The translations under genes were made by a program, and so were the position numbers. Positions 34,125 through 46,081 of a stretch of 64,000 nucleotides of DNA are shown piece by piece. Source of the DNA: Hygrocybe punicea (lineage: Eukaryota > Basidiomycota > Agaricomycetes > Agaricales > Hygrophoraceae); NCBI GenBank assembly GCA_963556145.1, contig OY744465.1, forward strand, positions 372,001 through 436,000, written 5' to 3'. The stretch's first letter is position 1. Each line of letters starts with the position of its first letter. Below the pieces are notes generated by a model that was given only the letters and a program-made list of their open reading frames with translations, was not told the DNA's origin and ran no database searches.

Positions 34125-36590
34125 CGATCGATGATGTCTGCTACGTACCCGAGTCTTATTTATTAAATCAACGTTGTGGGAGAAGTTGCAACGGTACAGC
34201 CTCGTCGGTCAGCAGGCAACGTGGTAACGCTAAATGGTGGTCTTCTGCACAGCCCCGGAATATGTGTACGAACACGAGAGATTTGCGCCGTAACCTTGTC
34301 AAGTGAAAGCTAAGTACCAGCGATAGAACCGATTGCAGCCTTGAATTGATGGCGGCTTCAATATTCAATATTCAATGACGCTGATGGAGCTTGCGACTAC
34401 TCGGGCTTTGTACGCGAGCGTGATTAATTCTGATTTGATCACAAGGCGACACGTATCGGGTAAAATACATTTGCCTCGTTTTTCCTCCCTCCTTCCATTC
34501 CGTCCCTCCTCCACGGTCGTGTAACTCGGCCAAAGTTTTTACGACCCACCCACCATCCCATTCACATCTTCAGTGAGCGTTTGGTATTTGTCTCAACTTC
34601 GTTTTTCCGACTCCTCCGGACAATTAGACCAAAGGGTTACTGGCGAGACATTTAGGATGATTTAGCAATGAAATGGTGGCGAAATCGCCTTACCGTGATT
34701 ATCATTTTGATCCTTCAGCTTACCCATCTCTGGATGCATTTCTTCGATTGGCTGGCTAACCGTATATATCAGGGGAACCCTGGTTCTCGGACGTCGTCCA
34801 GTTTCGGGAATGTTGCCCAACGCTAGCGTCTGAAGACGTCCCACTCGCAGCAGCGTTCATTGGTGCATGGCTTGCACTTGGATCCATCAAATCGTGCTTG
34901 CCGCTGCTGATTTGGTGTTTCACGATTGGTTGAAAGGCCCCTCGTTCTGTCGAAAGGCACTTGGATAAATACTGTTAGACTATGACTGTTTTTAGAATGA
35001 GAATGACAGCAGTGCATGGTTGTTTCACGGTTACGGTAGCCGACCAATCCAGAATGACATTGAGAACCATGACCGCAAAGGCGGGTTTACTCCTGCAGCG
35101 TACCAAAATATTTCCCGTATGTCGTCCACCTCTTTCGAATACACTGCTCTCGCCGCCGGAAAATGCTCACATCTGCGACACGGCATACAGAACGGCCAAT
35201 ACCAAAGGTCGGAGGACCCAGGGAACAGGCTGGATAATGCCGCCTGGGTAACCGAGATGTCCGACAAATTCGTCGAGAGAGAGATAAAGATTGGTTACTG
35301 CAGTATCTGACCGCTCACCGCCGTCGTGGGATGTTGGCGCAATCTTGGTACCTTTTCACGAAAGCCAAACTTCTTTTTGAGACATGTCCATTTGCTACCT
35401 TTTCCTTGACCCCCCCCCCTTCCCGACGGAACGGCAGCAGCACAATGGCGAGATGACGAGCTTGAGTATATATGTTGATGGCGGATTGGAGGTAGGCCCG
35501 ATGGAACATTTGCGATAACTTCGTCAAGCGCTGGCTCGGAGCCTTGAGCTGTCTGACGACTCTATGTCATGTACTACGTTCCCGTTTCGTTACGTTCATC
35601 CTCAGTTCCTCTCGTCATTGCGGAAGACCACCGATGAGGTGACCCACGAACGTGTCCTGATTCCTCCATGGCATACATATGTACTTGTGAGTCAGTACCA
35701 ATTCGTTATTTATAGAGAAAGCGCATACCAGCATCATCAAGTCTTCTCAATAAACCCTTGCTACACCACGCCAGGTGGATCTCCACGTGCCTCGTAGAGA
35801 CTGAAACCAAATGCCAGACAACACCTATGATGGGTCAAACCGAGAACGGAGTGAAAACAATTGTGGTGCGGCCATATAGAACAGATTGTAATATGTTTCC
35901 TGTATAATCGCATGGCGAACAAAGCGCTTATCTTAGACAGTTAGAGCAGCAGGGAAACAGAGGATTCAGTAATCGCGTCGGCGTCCTTGATCTCACCTGA
36001 CTCTGCGTGCCACATAGGGGATAATGTAGATGTGGTAGCTAAGTAGTGGGAACGAGCTTGTGAGATGGGCAATGATAGGTCTAACAAATGTTGAATAGGA
36101 GATAAACCAGTAAATGAAGAAGACTCACCGTTGATAATCTGTCGAGAACGAGTCAACCCGAGCCACTGGCAGATGGGGGGTGTGTGCTCCAGTATAAGAA
36201 TTGCTGTAGTAAACGCCGGCGAGAGCAGGTTCGCGTTGAACTCTGAGCGCTGAGCGACCGACATCAGCTGTGGAAGAGGGCCAGCGCTGAGCCGAAACAA
36301 CATTGACTTGGACTTGGGCCACTTGGCTCAGGTGGATCGCTCAAACCCTTGGCATGCATTGCTCCTATACCTCCAGGCCAACGGTTCTCAGAAGGTATCG
36401 AGGGCCGGGGATGAAATTACACCACCTGTGTGAGCAGCGTGGGCCTTGTTCAATAACGACTCATATTAGGCCGGACTTGTAGAGAAGCGACTCGGATGCT
36501 AGATTCAGTTGCTGCACAGTTCTGGCACAAACGCTGTCATAATCGACATCCAGTCATTGTCCGCGTCAGCCGGGGTGCACCGCCAAATAC
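34125..36590. other. Intergenic, no gene recognised
   Basis: Contains the 5' flank of the membrane-protein gene and scattered open frames on both strands (for example 36303-35941 minus; 35020-35310 plus). None shows a recognised domain. A C-run is at 35409-35418. No repeat or RNA gene was identified. Confidence 0.4.
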
Positions 36591-36603
36591 ACATCTCGGT
36601 ACG

Positions 36604-37135
36604 TACCTTCTGATACAGCACCTTTCCCAAACCCTGCCCGTTCATCTGCACCAGCGACCATTCCAATCGAACTGTATTCACAAGTCAGCATAAAGCCCAG
36701 CAACAAGAACAACATCGTCGTCGCCTACTTTTTCTCGTTCTCCCAGCCGGCACTTCTCGTTGCTCAGCGCAACAAGCTTGCACATGATCATGTTCATCAT
36801 ATTCGTCAAGCGGTACTGCCGTGCCAGTGGGGGCGGATGTGGCTCCTGTCACTCCCCCGCCGTTTCCTTCAATGTGTTGTCTTCCTCCATCTCCACACCG
36901 ACGTTGTCTGCAATAACTCTGGATCCACTGACACCCTCTGCGTCAGATGCTCCTACTCATGCGCAAACCATCGCTTTATCCCGGTTATTTCTGTGCATAA
37001 TGGCTGGTTGGGTAGCTGTGTGCACAATATTACGTTCCAGAATCCCACATGCACGAAGCCCCCGAATTTGCGCACCTCTGCCGATGAGTTTCCCGGTCAA
37101 TGGGTGTATCCTCAGAGGAAGGCAAGGTTGACCGG
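36604..37135. repeat. Left copy of a dispersed duplicated segment
   Basis: Positions 36604-36720 match 57085-57205 (start of the membrane gene of 57167, minus strand). Positions 36845-36990 match 58190-58345. Positions 37020-37130 match 59082-59190. Order and orientation are the same. The plus frame with SFNVLSSSISTPTLSAITLD stays open in both copies with only a few substitutions, so this stretch may once have been coding. Here the ATG exon of the minus-strand gene is out of frame. Confidence 0.8.
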
Positions 37136-37200
37136 TACGGGTTGCGATCTGTGACACCGCAACCGTACCCGTGGCGGTCCCGCCACGACCCGTACCACTT
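37110..37200. repeat. Short self-complementary GGTACGGGT-rich patch
   Basis: The motifs ccggtacgggttgcg and cgcaaccgtacccg, then ccacgacccgtacc, are near-complementary. It resembles the subterminal motif-rich ends of the hAT-like elements here, but no terminus or duplication was found. Confidence 0.4.
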
Positions 37201-37519
37201 GCGGGTCCTACGTCGGTGTCCCCGTCACATCCCACCACTAACTTCCAACCTCGCGAATGCGGCGCCATGTCAATTGACATGGCCAACGCGGTTCGCGAGG
37301 TGGTTCACGGTGGTGAGTGCTTATTGTTGTTCCGAGTCCTAAATGTATATTTAGGTCTCGGTCTTAATGTGGACCGAGCTCCCCAAGAATTTTAGCCAGC
37401 CATCTATTCTTGCGGCAAATGCCGCTATTTGTTTGGCTTTGTTCCGAGTCCCGAATGTCTCTAAGTTATCTGTTTATGTCTCTAAGTTAACTGTTTACCC
37501 TTCGCCGCCGTCTGTCCTG

Positions 37520-38400
37520 GCCCTTTTTCGACCACACCCAGCGAATCTACACCCCCTGCACCTCGTTCACGTTGAAAACGAGCGACCGGGGGACTCAAGA
37601 CCGCGCGATCCGGCTGTCTGCCAACCAGCAACGCCCCCGTTTTCATCCACCACAACACCCCGTCCCAACCTGTTTTCGACCACCCCCAGCCAGTCTACAT
37701 CCCCCGCGCTCCGTTTCCATTGAAAACGAGCGACCGGGGGGTCTCAAGATCTCGCGTTCCGGCTGTCTGCACATCCACCACCACCCCCCCTTTTTCAACA
37801 CCCCCCCTTTTGCAACCACCAGGACGCCCCTTCCCGCCCCGTTTTCGACCACCCCCGGCCAGTCTACACCCCCCGCACCTCGTTTGCATCGAAAACGAGG
37901 GGCCGGGGGGTCTCAAGACCACGCGTTCCGGCTGTCTGCGCAGCTGCCCAACCAGCACCACTCCCCTCTTTTCATCCACCAGGTCACTCCGTCCCGGCCC
38001 GTTTTTGACCACCCCCAGCCAGTCTACACCCCCCGCGCTTCGTTTCCATTGAAAATGAGCGACTGGGGGGTCTCAGGCCCTCGCCTTCCGGCTGTCTGCG
38101 CAACCACCACCACCGCCCTTTTTCAACCACCACAATACCCCTTCCCGGCCCGTTTTCGACCACCCCCGGCCAGTCTATATCCCCCGGGCCTCGTTCGGGT
38201 TGGAAACGATGGGTCAGGAGGTCTCAGGCCCTCGCGTTCCGGCTATCTGCACCCCCCCCTTTTCAACCACCACAATCCCTTCCTGGGCCGTTTTTGACCA
38301 CCCCCGGCCAGTCTATACCCCCCGGACGTCGTTCGTGTTGAAAACGAGCAACCGGGTGGTCTCAAGATCGTGCATTTCGGCTGTCTGCGCAACCACCTCA
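37520..38400. repeat. Minisatellite, six units of about 140-170 bp
   Basis: Unit starts (gttttcgaccac or variant) are near 37524, 37672, 37841, 38001, 38152 and 38290. Each unit holds ccacccccggccagtcta, a cctcgtt..gaaaacga core, ggggggtctcaaga and ttccggctgtctgcgca, then a variable CA/CT-rich spacer. Spacing varies (148, 169, 160, 151, 138 bp), so any open frame across it is not conserved. Confidence 0.9.
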
Positions 38401-38919
38401 CAGTCCACATCCGCCTCTGCCATGTTACCAAGACTTGGACAATCGCGATCTCAGAGTTCCGAGCCCACCGTCTCCAATCCCGAGCATTGCTTTTTCATTG
38501 TCTTCTGTGCTACATATGTTGTTAATATGATAACGAGACCCCTCGCATGTTTGCAAGGGTCACCATCACCCCAATGAGTTCCGAAGAAACTTGTATTAAC
38601 ATTACCATCAGAAATACTGTGAATAATGGGGATATTGATATTATATTGCGTGTGTGTGATATGACATTCGATTCGACAGATATTCATGACGTTTCAAGCC
38701 GGTCAAAAAATTTCCTGCCCCCGTGTGTTTCAACAACCTTCGCGCATATCATTCTTCAGTGTCCATGTTTTCATGGTTGGGCCTTTTCGCCTCCCGGATT
38801 GTGTTACTGTAACCGACTTTTCGCTTCAGTATCAGCTTTCCTTGCTCATTCGGGATTGTCATTCGTTTCCTCAACGCGTCCTATTCCTGATTTTAATATA
38901 TATTTTAACTATACATGGT

Positions 38920-40280
38920 TTCATACCTGGGTGAATGTGCTGTCGATCAATGCGATCGAACGAAGGACTGTTAACTATGACGTTCCACATGCACTTTTAT
39001 TATTTGCGCGATAGAGGCTGCGCGATCGCGCGAATTGGAACCGCGCGGTTTCACAAGGTACACAGACTTTGTTTTTTTGGCATTGCTGTGCGTCTGTGGG
39101 GCCATTTGGGGAGAATAATACATTTAATTTATTTCTACCTGTATACTTAGAGTGTTTTAGTCAACTATTAGCTATATTCCAGCAAGCTTTGTGCAATACG
39201 AAGCAGACTCTAACTCCGAGCAAGAAATCAACAAGCTGCCTGTTTTGGTTGCAACAATCATGTGATATCAAATTTGATATGAGTTGTCATCGTGATGGCC
39301 TGGCCAATGATCGGATCGTGCAATCAAATCTCTACATCACGAAGCTTGCCCAAAATAGGAAATCCAAAATTAGCGGTCATGCTCACCGAGGCTGCTTTGT
39401 GCCCACAAAGCTTGCTGAAATATAGCTAATAGTTGACTAAAACACTCTAAGTATACAGGTAGAAATAAATTAAATGTACTATTCACCCCAAATGGCCCCA
39501 CAGACGCACAGCAATGCCAAAAAAACAAAGTCCGTGTACTTTGTGAAACCGCGCAGTTCCAATTCGCGCGATCGCGCAGCCTCTATCGCGCAAATAATAA
39601 AAGTGCACGTGGAGCGTCATAGTTAACAACTTGAAATTCTGTTCCTTGAGCGGCACGCAGACAAACGAGATCTGGACTTCGACGATATCGCCGATGCGAA
39701 AAATCTGAGGTTTGGCATCTTCGAAGCTGCTTGAGAAGATTGTCAGTCCGTGTTGCATTTGCTGTATGAAATTACCTTCTGTCCCCTTTTTCGTTGACAT
39801 GGCATATGTAATAGAGGACTTTATTTTCTTCGCTGTGCACATAACCGGACTTGGCCATATCTTCCAGAATGCCATGGGGATCAACCACCTCGCCAAATGG
39901 AATGTGTTCAATCCCTGGTGCATCTCTTTTTGGTGTGAGATATCGGTTCGAAATATCGAGGGCCTGATGTCCTGCGTGGGTCGCCGCAGTCCAACTGTTC
40001 AGCTTTCCGTCGGGAAACTGGCGGTGGAATAGGGCGTAAATTTCTTGCGCCGCCGTCACAGCTTCATTGAAGGTACTTGTCCCTGCACCCGTGATAGAAA
40101 TGCCTTGCCTGACAAACTTGTAGCGAGCCGGATTTACACTTCCACAATGGTCAATATCATTGTTTCTGCTGGGGTAACCACTCACAGTGGCTTTTCCATT
40201 AAAGGCGGTAGAGCAATGCCACAAACAATTCCCTGTATGGTGTATATTTTCTCTTCCATTGATCTACCGTTTTGTTCATG
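38920..40280 (-). pseudogene. Uncharacterised multicopy Agaricomycete ORF, split by a MITE
   Basis: The minus strand reads GSVNPARYKFVRQGISITG, TSTFNEAVTAAQEIYALFH, WTAATHAGHQALDISNRYL, PGIEHIPFGEVVDP, HSEENKVLYY and, after an intron near 39770-39725, FEDAKPQIFRIGDIVEVQISF..PLKEQNFKLL. The last block is cut by the TTAA-target element 38975-39622. Joining the flanks over a single TTAA gives NFKLLTVLRSIALIDSTFTQ in frame, followed by a donor GTATGA. I recall this as a common hypothetical ORF in Agaricomycete genomes; function unknown. Upstream exons (near 40280-40220, TVDQWKRKYTPYRELF) seem to belong but the start is not defined. Confidence 0.65.
38975..39622. mobile_element. 648-bp MITE with 219-bp TIRs at a TTAA target
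   Basis: The TIRs 38975-39193 and 39404-39622 are near-identical inverted copies starting CTATGACGTTCC. TTAA is present at 38971-38974 and 39623-39626. The inner spacer (39194-39403) is unique. The TIRs contain the palindromic patch gcgcgatcgcgcgaa. TTAA targeting is typical of piggyBac-type elements. Excision with one TTAA restores the host ORF frame. Confidence 0.9.
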
Positions 40281-41417
40281 GCCTTCTCTGGTCGGCACAT
40301 TGATCAGTCGCCAAGTGGGAGGCTGTGCCATACCGACAATATCTATTCCTCGTTGCCAGTCGGTCGGCTACTTGGTGCATGAGTCACTTGCCTGCTTTGC
40401 AGTTTGGTCGTGGACGCACCTTCGTTGCATTTGATAACTGACGGTTTTCTCCAGCGTTTTGCTCAGATGCAAATTTTTGAAGTGCGGTACCTGGGTGAGA
40501 TTTGTCATGTGTTCAAGATGTACGGCATCCTGTACTCACTTGCGCCTTGCAGCTCATACATTGAGTCCATCGCTTTCCAGGTGCCTTTTCCCCACACGTC
40601 CGTCTTATGAGTCCCATCGTTCATGGGTCATGGATCATGCCTACTTCCTTCTTTCGGACCTTAGGTTGTTGCCTTGTGCCATTCAGCTGTTAGTAATGCT
40701 GCCACGAATTTTACTTAACACTTCTTACCATCTTATTTTCATGTAGGGTGCCAGTTCAGAGCTCTACTGTCAACCTGAAACACCATCTTTGTTGCTGTTT
40801 CTGTGTATCCGCGCTTTCGTTTCTGTTGTTGGCCCGGCCCAAATTGCCCGATACATCCTTTCCATCCATTACCGCCTCTTTGTATTTGGGACTTTGCTTC
40901 TGAGTCCTGTGCTGTGAGTCTCGTGTGGTTTCCCTTAACCACGCACTAGCTCACCGACCGTCGTTTGCCATGTCGACTGCACTTCTTCTGTGGATCAGTT
41001 TTCCTACTGCTACTAGTACATGTCGCAGTCCCTGCAAGTTACTATTCTCACTGTGGATGCTGAGGGTATTGGGTAGGACAAGGTCATGGGATTGTGTAGT
41101 GTTGTGGTATTATATGTCGCCATTGCATATCAAGAGCCTGAGGGGCAGATTTTTTTGTTTAATACCGCCGTAACCACGTGTTCTTCCGCGTTTATTTAAA
41201 TTTCACGGTCGTTTCAGCTGGTCAGTGGCGTTATTGCATCCAACGGCATTCATCGCACGTCTCGGTGCATTCTTGAGATGTTTCGGCATTTCTCAAGTAA
41301 GTATTCATCATCATTTACTGCGGACCGCACTGATTCAGCCTCATATAAGTCCACCAGCCCGCTTGGTATTCCCTAACACTCCTCAATCTCTCCACATCCC
41401 AAAATCTTTCGATCTAC
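40281..41417. other. Between two opposed uncharacterised ORFs
   Basis: It probably contains 5' exons of the minus ORF and the promoter of the plus ORF. No conserved domain was recognised. Short frames (40404-40610 plus; 40942-40739 minus) are not convincing genes. Confidence 0.35.
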
Positions 41418-43838
41418 ATGTCTGCACGAACTCCTACTTCTAAATGGTGAGTATTTGTTTTATTCATCTGTGATGACATTGATGGCCTTGTCTTATGCCT
41501 CTAGGTCTCCTGCAAAATCAACAAAAAAAGCCGTTTCCCAACAGTCTCCCACTCCAGTTGCGAAACAGTATGTCTTTCTCTGTTTGTGATGGTGGCATTT
41601 TGACTTGTTTTTCTCATTTTTATAGGCCGGGACAAAAGGCATCTGCAAAGCGTAAGGCAGGTGTTCTGTCCGACTCTGACATGTGTGTGGCATATATTTT
41701 ATCTACGCTGTGTTTTCGTGCTGATATATTTGTATTAGTGAGATTGTCGACACTTCGAACGTTTCCACCAAGAAGAAAAAAACCTCTGGACCCGCACCTG
41801 CTCCAGGCTCCCAAGAATACAGGGAGCTGCCGGCAGTATCCTTGTTGGGCCATTTTTTTTCCTGTTTTTGACACTTAACTTATTTTCTGACTAAGTGTTG
41901 ATGCGGCGCTCCTTGAAATCGAGTCTTCCCTCGTCTTCGGCGGCGATGAGGACTTGACTGAATTGTCTACAGAAGAAGAGATAAAGAGGTATGACTTTCC
42001 CTGAAGTGTTTTGTTCCGGGTTGAACTATGTGCAGGTCCTCTGTTGTGAAAGGTAAAGCTGCAAGTATGAAAGGTGCACCTACTTCCGAGGGCAAGCGCA
42101 CCATTATGAAGAAGTCTAGCCAGGCCAAAGAGTCTTCTCCTGTGTAATTCATGTCCGTTTTTCTTTGTGTCATATATTGACTTTCATTTTAAGCTCTGAT
42201 ACCGAGCCCCGGGAAGGTGCTTTGTTAGCTACAAGGGCACGTTCTAGGTAATATATTTGGTATTTCTTTGTTCTGTTGTCTAATGTATCATAGCAGGACA
42301 AAGGTCAAATCCGTGAAAGCTCGCATTATCAAGGAGCAGTATGGATCTCTTTTGTTATATCTCATTCTTATCATGACTTTTTCCCAGGGGCTTAGGCAAA
42401 TCTCTGCCAACCGTAAAGCCACCAGAACTTTCCACAAAGGAAACTATTGATGAAAAGAAAGCCAATGAAAAGGGAGCCGATGAAAAGGAAGTCTCTCCGT
42501 CGCTTTCACTACCGTGAGTATTTACACTCCTTGCCGTCATTCCGCTGATTGGGCTCTGGCAGCATTGAAGATGTGACCGCCGATGTTGACGTTGATTCGG
42601 ATGCCGGTTCTAATGCTATTTGGTAAGTGTTGGCGCTCGCTTGATCTACTATGGCTCACCACAGACTTGCAGCCCAGTCAAAGATGAAGACATTTCGTCT
42701 GCAGCTTCAGCCAGCGATGCTGATGAGGACCCCACTGGCAGCCTAGCAGTTATGTCCAAGGATGTGCAGGACCCAAAACTATACAATATCTACAATAACC
42801 TCCCTAAACTCGTGTAAGTTTTTAATGTGTCCTGTCTATTCGAACCCATATATTGTGCCACAGCCGATTCTGTGATGTTCAACCTTTCTTGGCCAACGGT
42901 GATTTCATATCAAATCGTGTGGCTTTCTCTCCTCTCGTCAAGGTTCTTGCCAAGCCTTCTATAAAGTAAGCATACTGTCTCATCACTCGTTTTTTATTAT
43001 TTACTTGTGTGGTCTGTAGCTCTATATTAAAGGGACTTGTTTTTGACAAGTCTGGCGTTTTTGTCAACACGAGTAGAGTCCATCCGAGTTACCTTGCTGT
43101 TGAGTCGCGCCGCTTGAAGATTGCTGGCACAAACAATAATGCTGTTGGGATAATGTTGGGTGTCATAACCGAGTGTTACCTCGTTGGGGAGACCACCAGT
43201 GGCTCATCAAGTGCACCATATCTGGTGCGCAAGGTAACCATTGTTCCCTTCGCACAAGAAATGCGGAGGGATACATCTTTATGGGGTCAGTTATTTGATT
43301 TTCGTGTGGTGGCTGGTACAGTTTCCAGTTTGGGCTTCTCCTTCCTTAGCCGCAAGCAAGGTACATCAAGTTTTTAAGATTACTTCGATCTGACTATATT
43401 TGTCGCAGCTGCGAGCGCTCCTGCGTCCCCGAGCAAACATGGTGGCCTATTTATGACTGTAGTGAGTCCTATGATGCCCGGGATGCGCGGTGACCAGAGA
43501 CGGGGTATATACCCAGCCTCGCGTGCATTCGAAGATAACAGTATGTGTTCCACTTTCTAACATCTGTTCCAACTTTAATTTCCTGTACAGTCCCGATTTA
43601 CGATGGCCGTGCTAAAGCAGGCTGCCCATTTACATTCACGGACAAAGAATTTCAGGATCTATCGAGCTTTCCCTTGTACAAGAATGGTTCTCGCGACCTT
43701 CCTGTTGATTCTGTGGTTGCTGTTGGGTATACACTCAGCACTTATTTTGCAGAGCGTTCCGGCATGACAGTTCTTTCGTCCAACATACAGTTTGTTATAC
43801 TTCTAGGTATCGCTGCTGCCCCTCTTGGGGCAGCTTAG
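41418..43838 (+). CDS. Uncharacterised many-exon Agaricomycete ORF
   Basis: A plausible start is ATG 41418 (MSARTPTSKW, donor GTGAGT at 41453). Short basic/acidic exons follow: SPAKSTKKAVSQQSPTPVAK (41508-41570), PGQKASAKRKAGVLSDSD (41626-41684) and further Lys/Ser/Asp-rich pieces to about 42710. The folded part reads VQDPKLYNIYNNLPKLV (42763-42813), FLANGDFISNRVAFSPLVK, ILKGLVFDKSGVFVNTSRVH (43025-43085), SLWGQLFDFRVVAGTVSSLGFSF and, in the last exon, PIYDGRAKAGCPFTFTD (43592-43645) and VDSVVAVGYTLSTYF..NIQFVILLG (43705-43808). Introns are about 50-60 nt. I recall this type of sequence as a repeated hypothetical ORF in Agaricomycetes, often near the ORF type at 38.9-40.3 kb; that link is inference. 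No stop inside exons was noticed, but exon borders were not all checked. Confidence 0.5.
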
Positions 43839-44212
43839 GTGGTGGACTGTTCTTGTAAATATGTTGTCTTGTTGTGTTTCAGTCTGCAATGCCATCCTGT
43901 CCATTGTGTATGATTTTACCTGATCCGCAGGTAAAGAACTGAAAGCATCATCTAGCCATTAATATTTAGCCAAAAATGAAACATGGTCGGCTTGCCTTCG
44001 CGTTGTCTTTAAAGACTTTGTAAGTGTCTGCCCGGTCGTGCCGAATTCGGCTGCGAAGCGGATAACGGATGGAGATTCAAGTAAGAACACATTAGGTTGA
44101 GTGAATAACTCACTCGTGGACGTATTTACAGTTCTCAGAGTCCTGTGGAGTTCTCGAGAACGCAGGCCTCACATCAACTACACCCAATTTGGTCCATTCA
44201 GCGAGGTCGTTG

Positions 44213-44640
44213 TCAGAGTACAAATAATCCGCATGAGGTGAGCTGAAAAGGATTCAGGATGAGCTCGTCAAATTGACGAGATTGCGGTGCAGATGCAAGG
44301 CTACGATTGTTTTCGAGAATCGCACTGATATGTTCCGCCAGATCCTTGCTAAAGTCCAGCGAGGTCACGTACGATGGTGCTGAAAAACTTCTGAGGCCAG
44401 TTTCTATCCGGGATGTCTCGGTCAAAGAAGACGAGGCAAAAATTCCGGCCTTGTGGCAGTCGCGAGCGATGGTGTGCGCAATCGTACTCTTTCCTGCGCC
44501 GGCCACATCAGACAAGAAAAATATTTCCGCTGACTTGGTACCATCAGCTTCGTTGATCCCAGCCTGTTTGAGTTCAACATAGCCGCTGAGAAGCGACGAG
44601 AGGGTTACGGGTTTATGGAGGGGGAGAGTAGCGGCCGTAG
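44213..44640 (-). pseudogene. NACHT NTPase fragment (Walker A only)
   Basis: The minus strand reads FFLSDVAGAGKSTIAHTIA, then RDCHKAGIFASS, which matches the P-loop and following helix of fungal NACHT-type NLRs. The frame then drifts (SLTETSRIETG) and a short helical piece follows (DFSKDLAEHISAILENN). No winged helix, repeats or N-terminal domain are attached. It is unrelated in sequence detail to the NLR at 59.7 kb (VAGSGKTTIALTLA). Confidence 0.65.
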
Positions 44641-45297
44641 CAGACGATAAAGTGACCTAATTAACGGCCGATAACCTATCAGCCTGAGAGCTCAAATGTA
44701 TCAGCCAAACATACCTGGTGTTCGTGAGATAAACTGAAGTGCGGGGGGGCTCCGAGTCGGTGGACATCATGGGATTATAAGGCAAGCTATTGAGAAAATT
44801 TGATCAGTTTGATCAATTTCAGGACAAATACCCACATCACCAGATAAGCACGCGCCATCGCCCCTTCTGGCAACTAAAATTCTGAAATGGCATTGATGCT
44901 GCTCGCTGTCGTTGTTGACCGGTTTTGTAGTCACAGGGACTGGTACTTACATTGATTGGGGCGGCGCGGATCTATCTTGTCGCCCACGTTATCACGGTTC
45001 ACGGTTTGCCCGTCGTTACGGTGGACCATTGGACCTTCCCCTTCACACTGGATGCCGTTGTCTTCGCTGGCCATTGTCGTTAGCTGTTCAGATTCCCCCT
45101 GCTGGGCGTTGCCGTCCGCTGTTGCCTAGTTTTGTAGTGAGTAAGTAATCATTGGAAACGAAAGGCTACGCCATTAATCCCGGGTAAGTAGAGGGCAACA
45201 TAATTGGATAGAGGGTAATTGATAGAGGGTAATCAGAAACGATACTGGCTGCGGAGTTTGTTTAGACTTTCGCTCGCTCAATTCTCCTCGTTGCAAA
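44641..45297. other. No gene recognised
   Basis: Short frames only. ATG 44887 opens a hydrophobic stretch (MALMLLAVVVD) that soon stops. Nothing else supportable. Confidence 0.35.
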
Positions 45298-46075
45298 AAT
45301 GCGAGCATTCCAGTATCTATTGATATTCCTACTCTCGATAGTTGTACACCTCTTGTCGCAAATCCCGGCCTATGTGCCAGTTGGTGTACGGCTCCCTCTC
45401 CTTGGAACTCCAGCGGTGTAAGTCAAATTTTTGGACTTTATTCCTGCATCGCGATGATGTTTGTTCTACAGCGCCAAAGTGCCTTTGAGTTGGCCCCAAG
45501 GAATTCCACCCAAGTGTGTTTTTCCTTGATATTTGATACACATCGTGTTTACTTATTGACAGCAGAAAAGTTACATCTTGGGTCAGAATGTCGACATTGT
45601 GTGTTTTTGAAAATATTATTGCTTCGTCAAGGCTTGATTCTTATCTGTATGTAGTATAACTTCTCCTTCAGTGCAAGTGGACCACATCTTGTTGGTAAGT
45701 GGCCTCTTATTCACAGTTGCTTGGCCATCCCACATGTATTCTAGGCATTCACCGCTGTCACTGCCTTGAGGCATTATTGCCATATTCCGTCTGTGAGTGG
45801 TGTCTTACCTATGATTCATCTACTTTCTTACATGTGTTCTAGGTGTTTGCTTCTATCACTATTGCTTGCATTGATTATCCGACTGCGTATGTTACTCTCT
45901 TCAATTTTTTTTGGCTTCATTAACCTGTGATTTCTATTTCATGCCAGTCATTTGCTGTGGGTTGACGGCAACCTGACTGTAAGTGGTCTCATATTCAACA
46001 CATGCTTCAGCTTGCTCATATGTGTTCTAGACATCCACTTTTGTCACTAAATCGGGGGCATGTTCTCCCTGGAAA
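45298..46075 (+). other. Possible small multi-exon gene with repeated introns
   Basis: ATG 45299 opens a signal-peptide-like MRAFQYLLIFLLSIVVHLLS followed by QIPAYVPVGVRLPLLGTPA. A chain of short candidate exons comes next: KVPLSWPQGIPP at 45474-45512, SYILGQNVDI at 45567-45599 and YNFSFSASGPHLV at 45655-45694. Three intron-like segments of 50-52 nt (45695-45744, 45793-45842, 45979-46030) resemble each other, starting gt(a/g)agtgg and ending catgt(a/g)ttctag. The product is not recognised. It could be a secreted small protein, a fragment captured by the Helitron or a decayed gene at its 5' edge. Confidence 0.3.
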
Positions 46076-46081
46076 TGTCAC

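Noticed and set aside
37572..38297. A 241-codon repeat protein
   Set aside because: Minisatellite units differ by lengths that are not multiples of three, so no reading frame is conserved from unit to unit.
37520..38400. CRISPR array
   Set aside because: Units are 140-170 bp with diverged cores and no unique equal-length spacers; the contig is eukaryotic.
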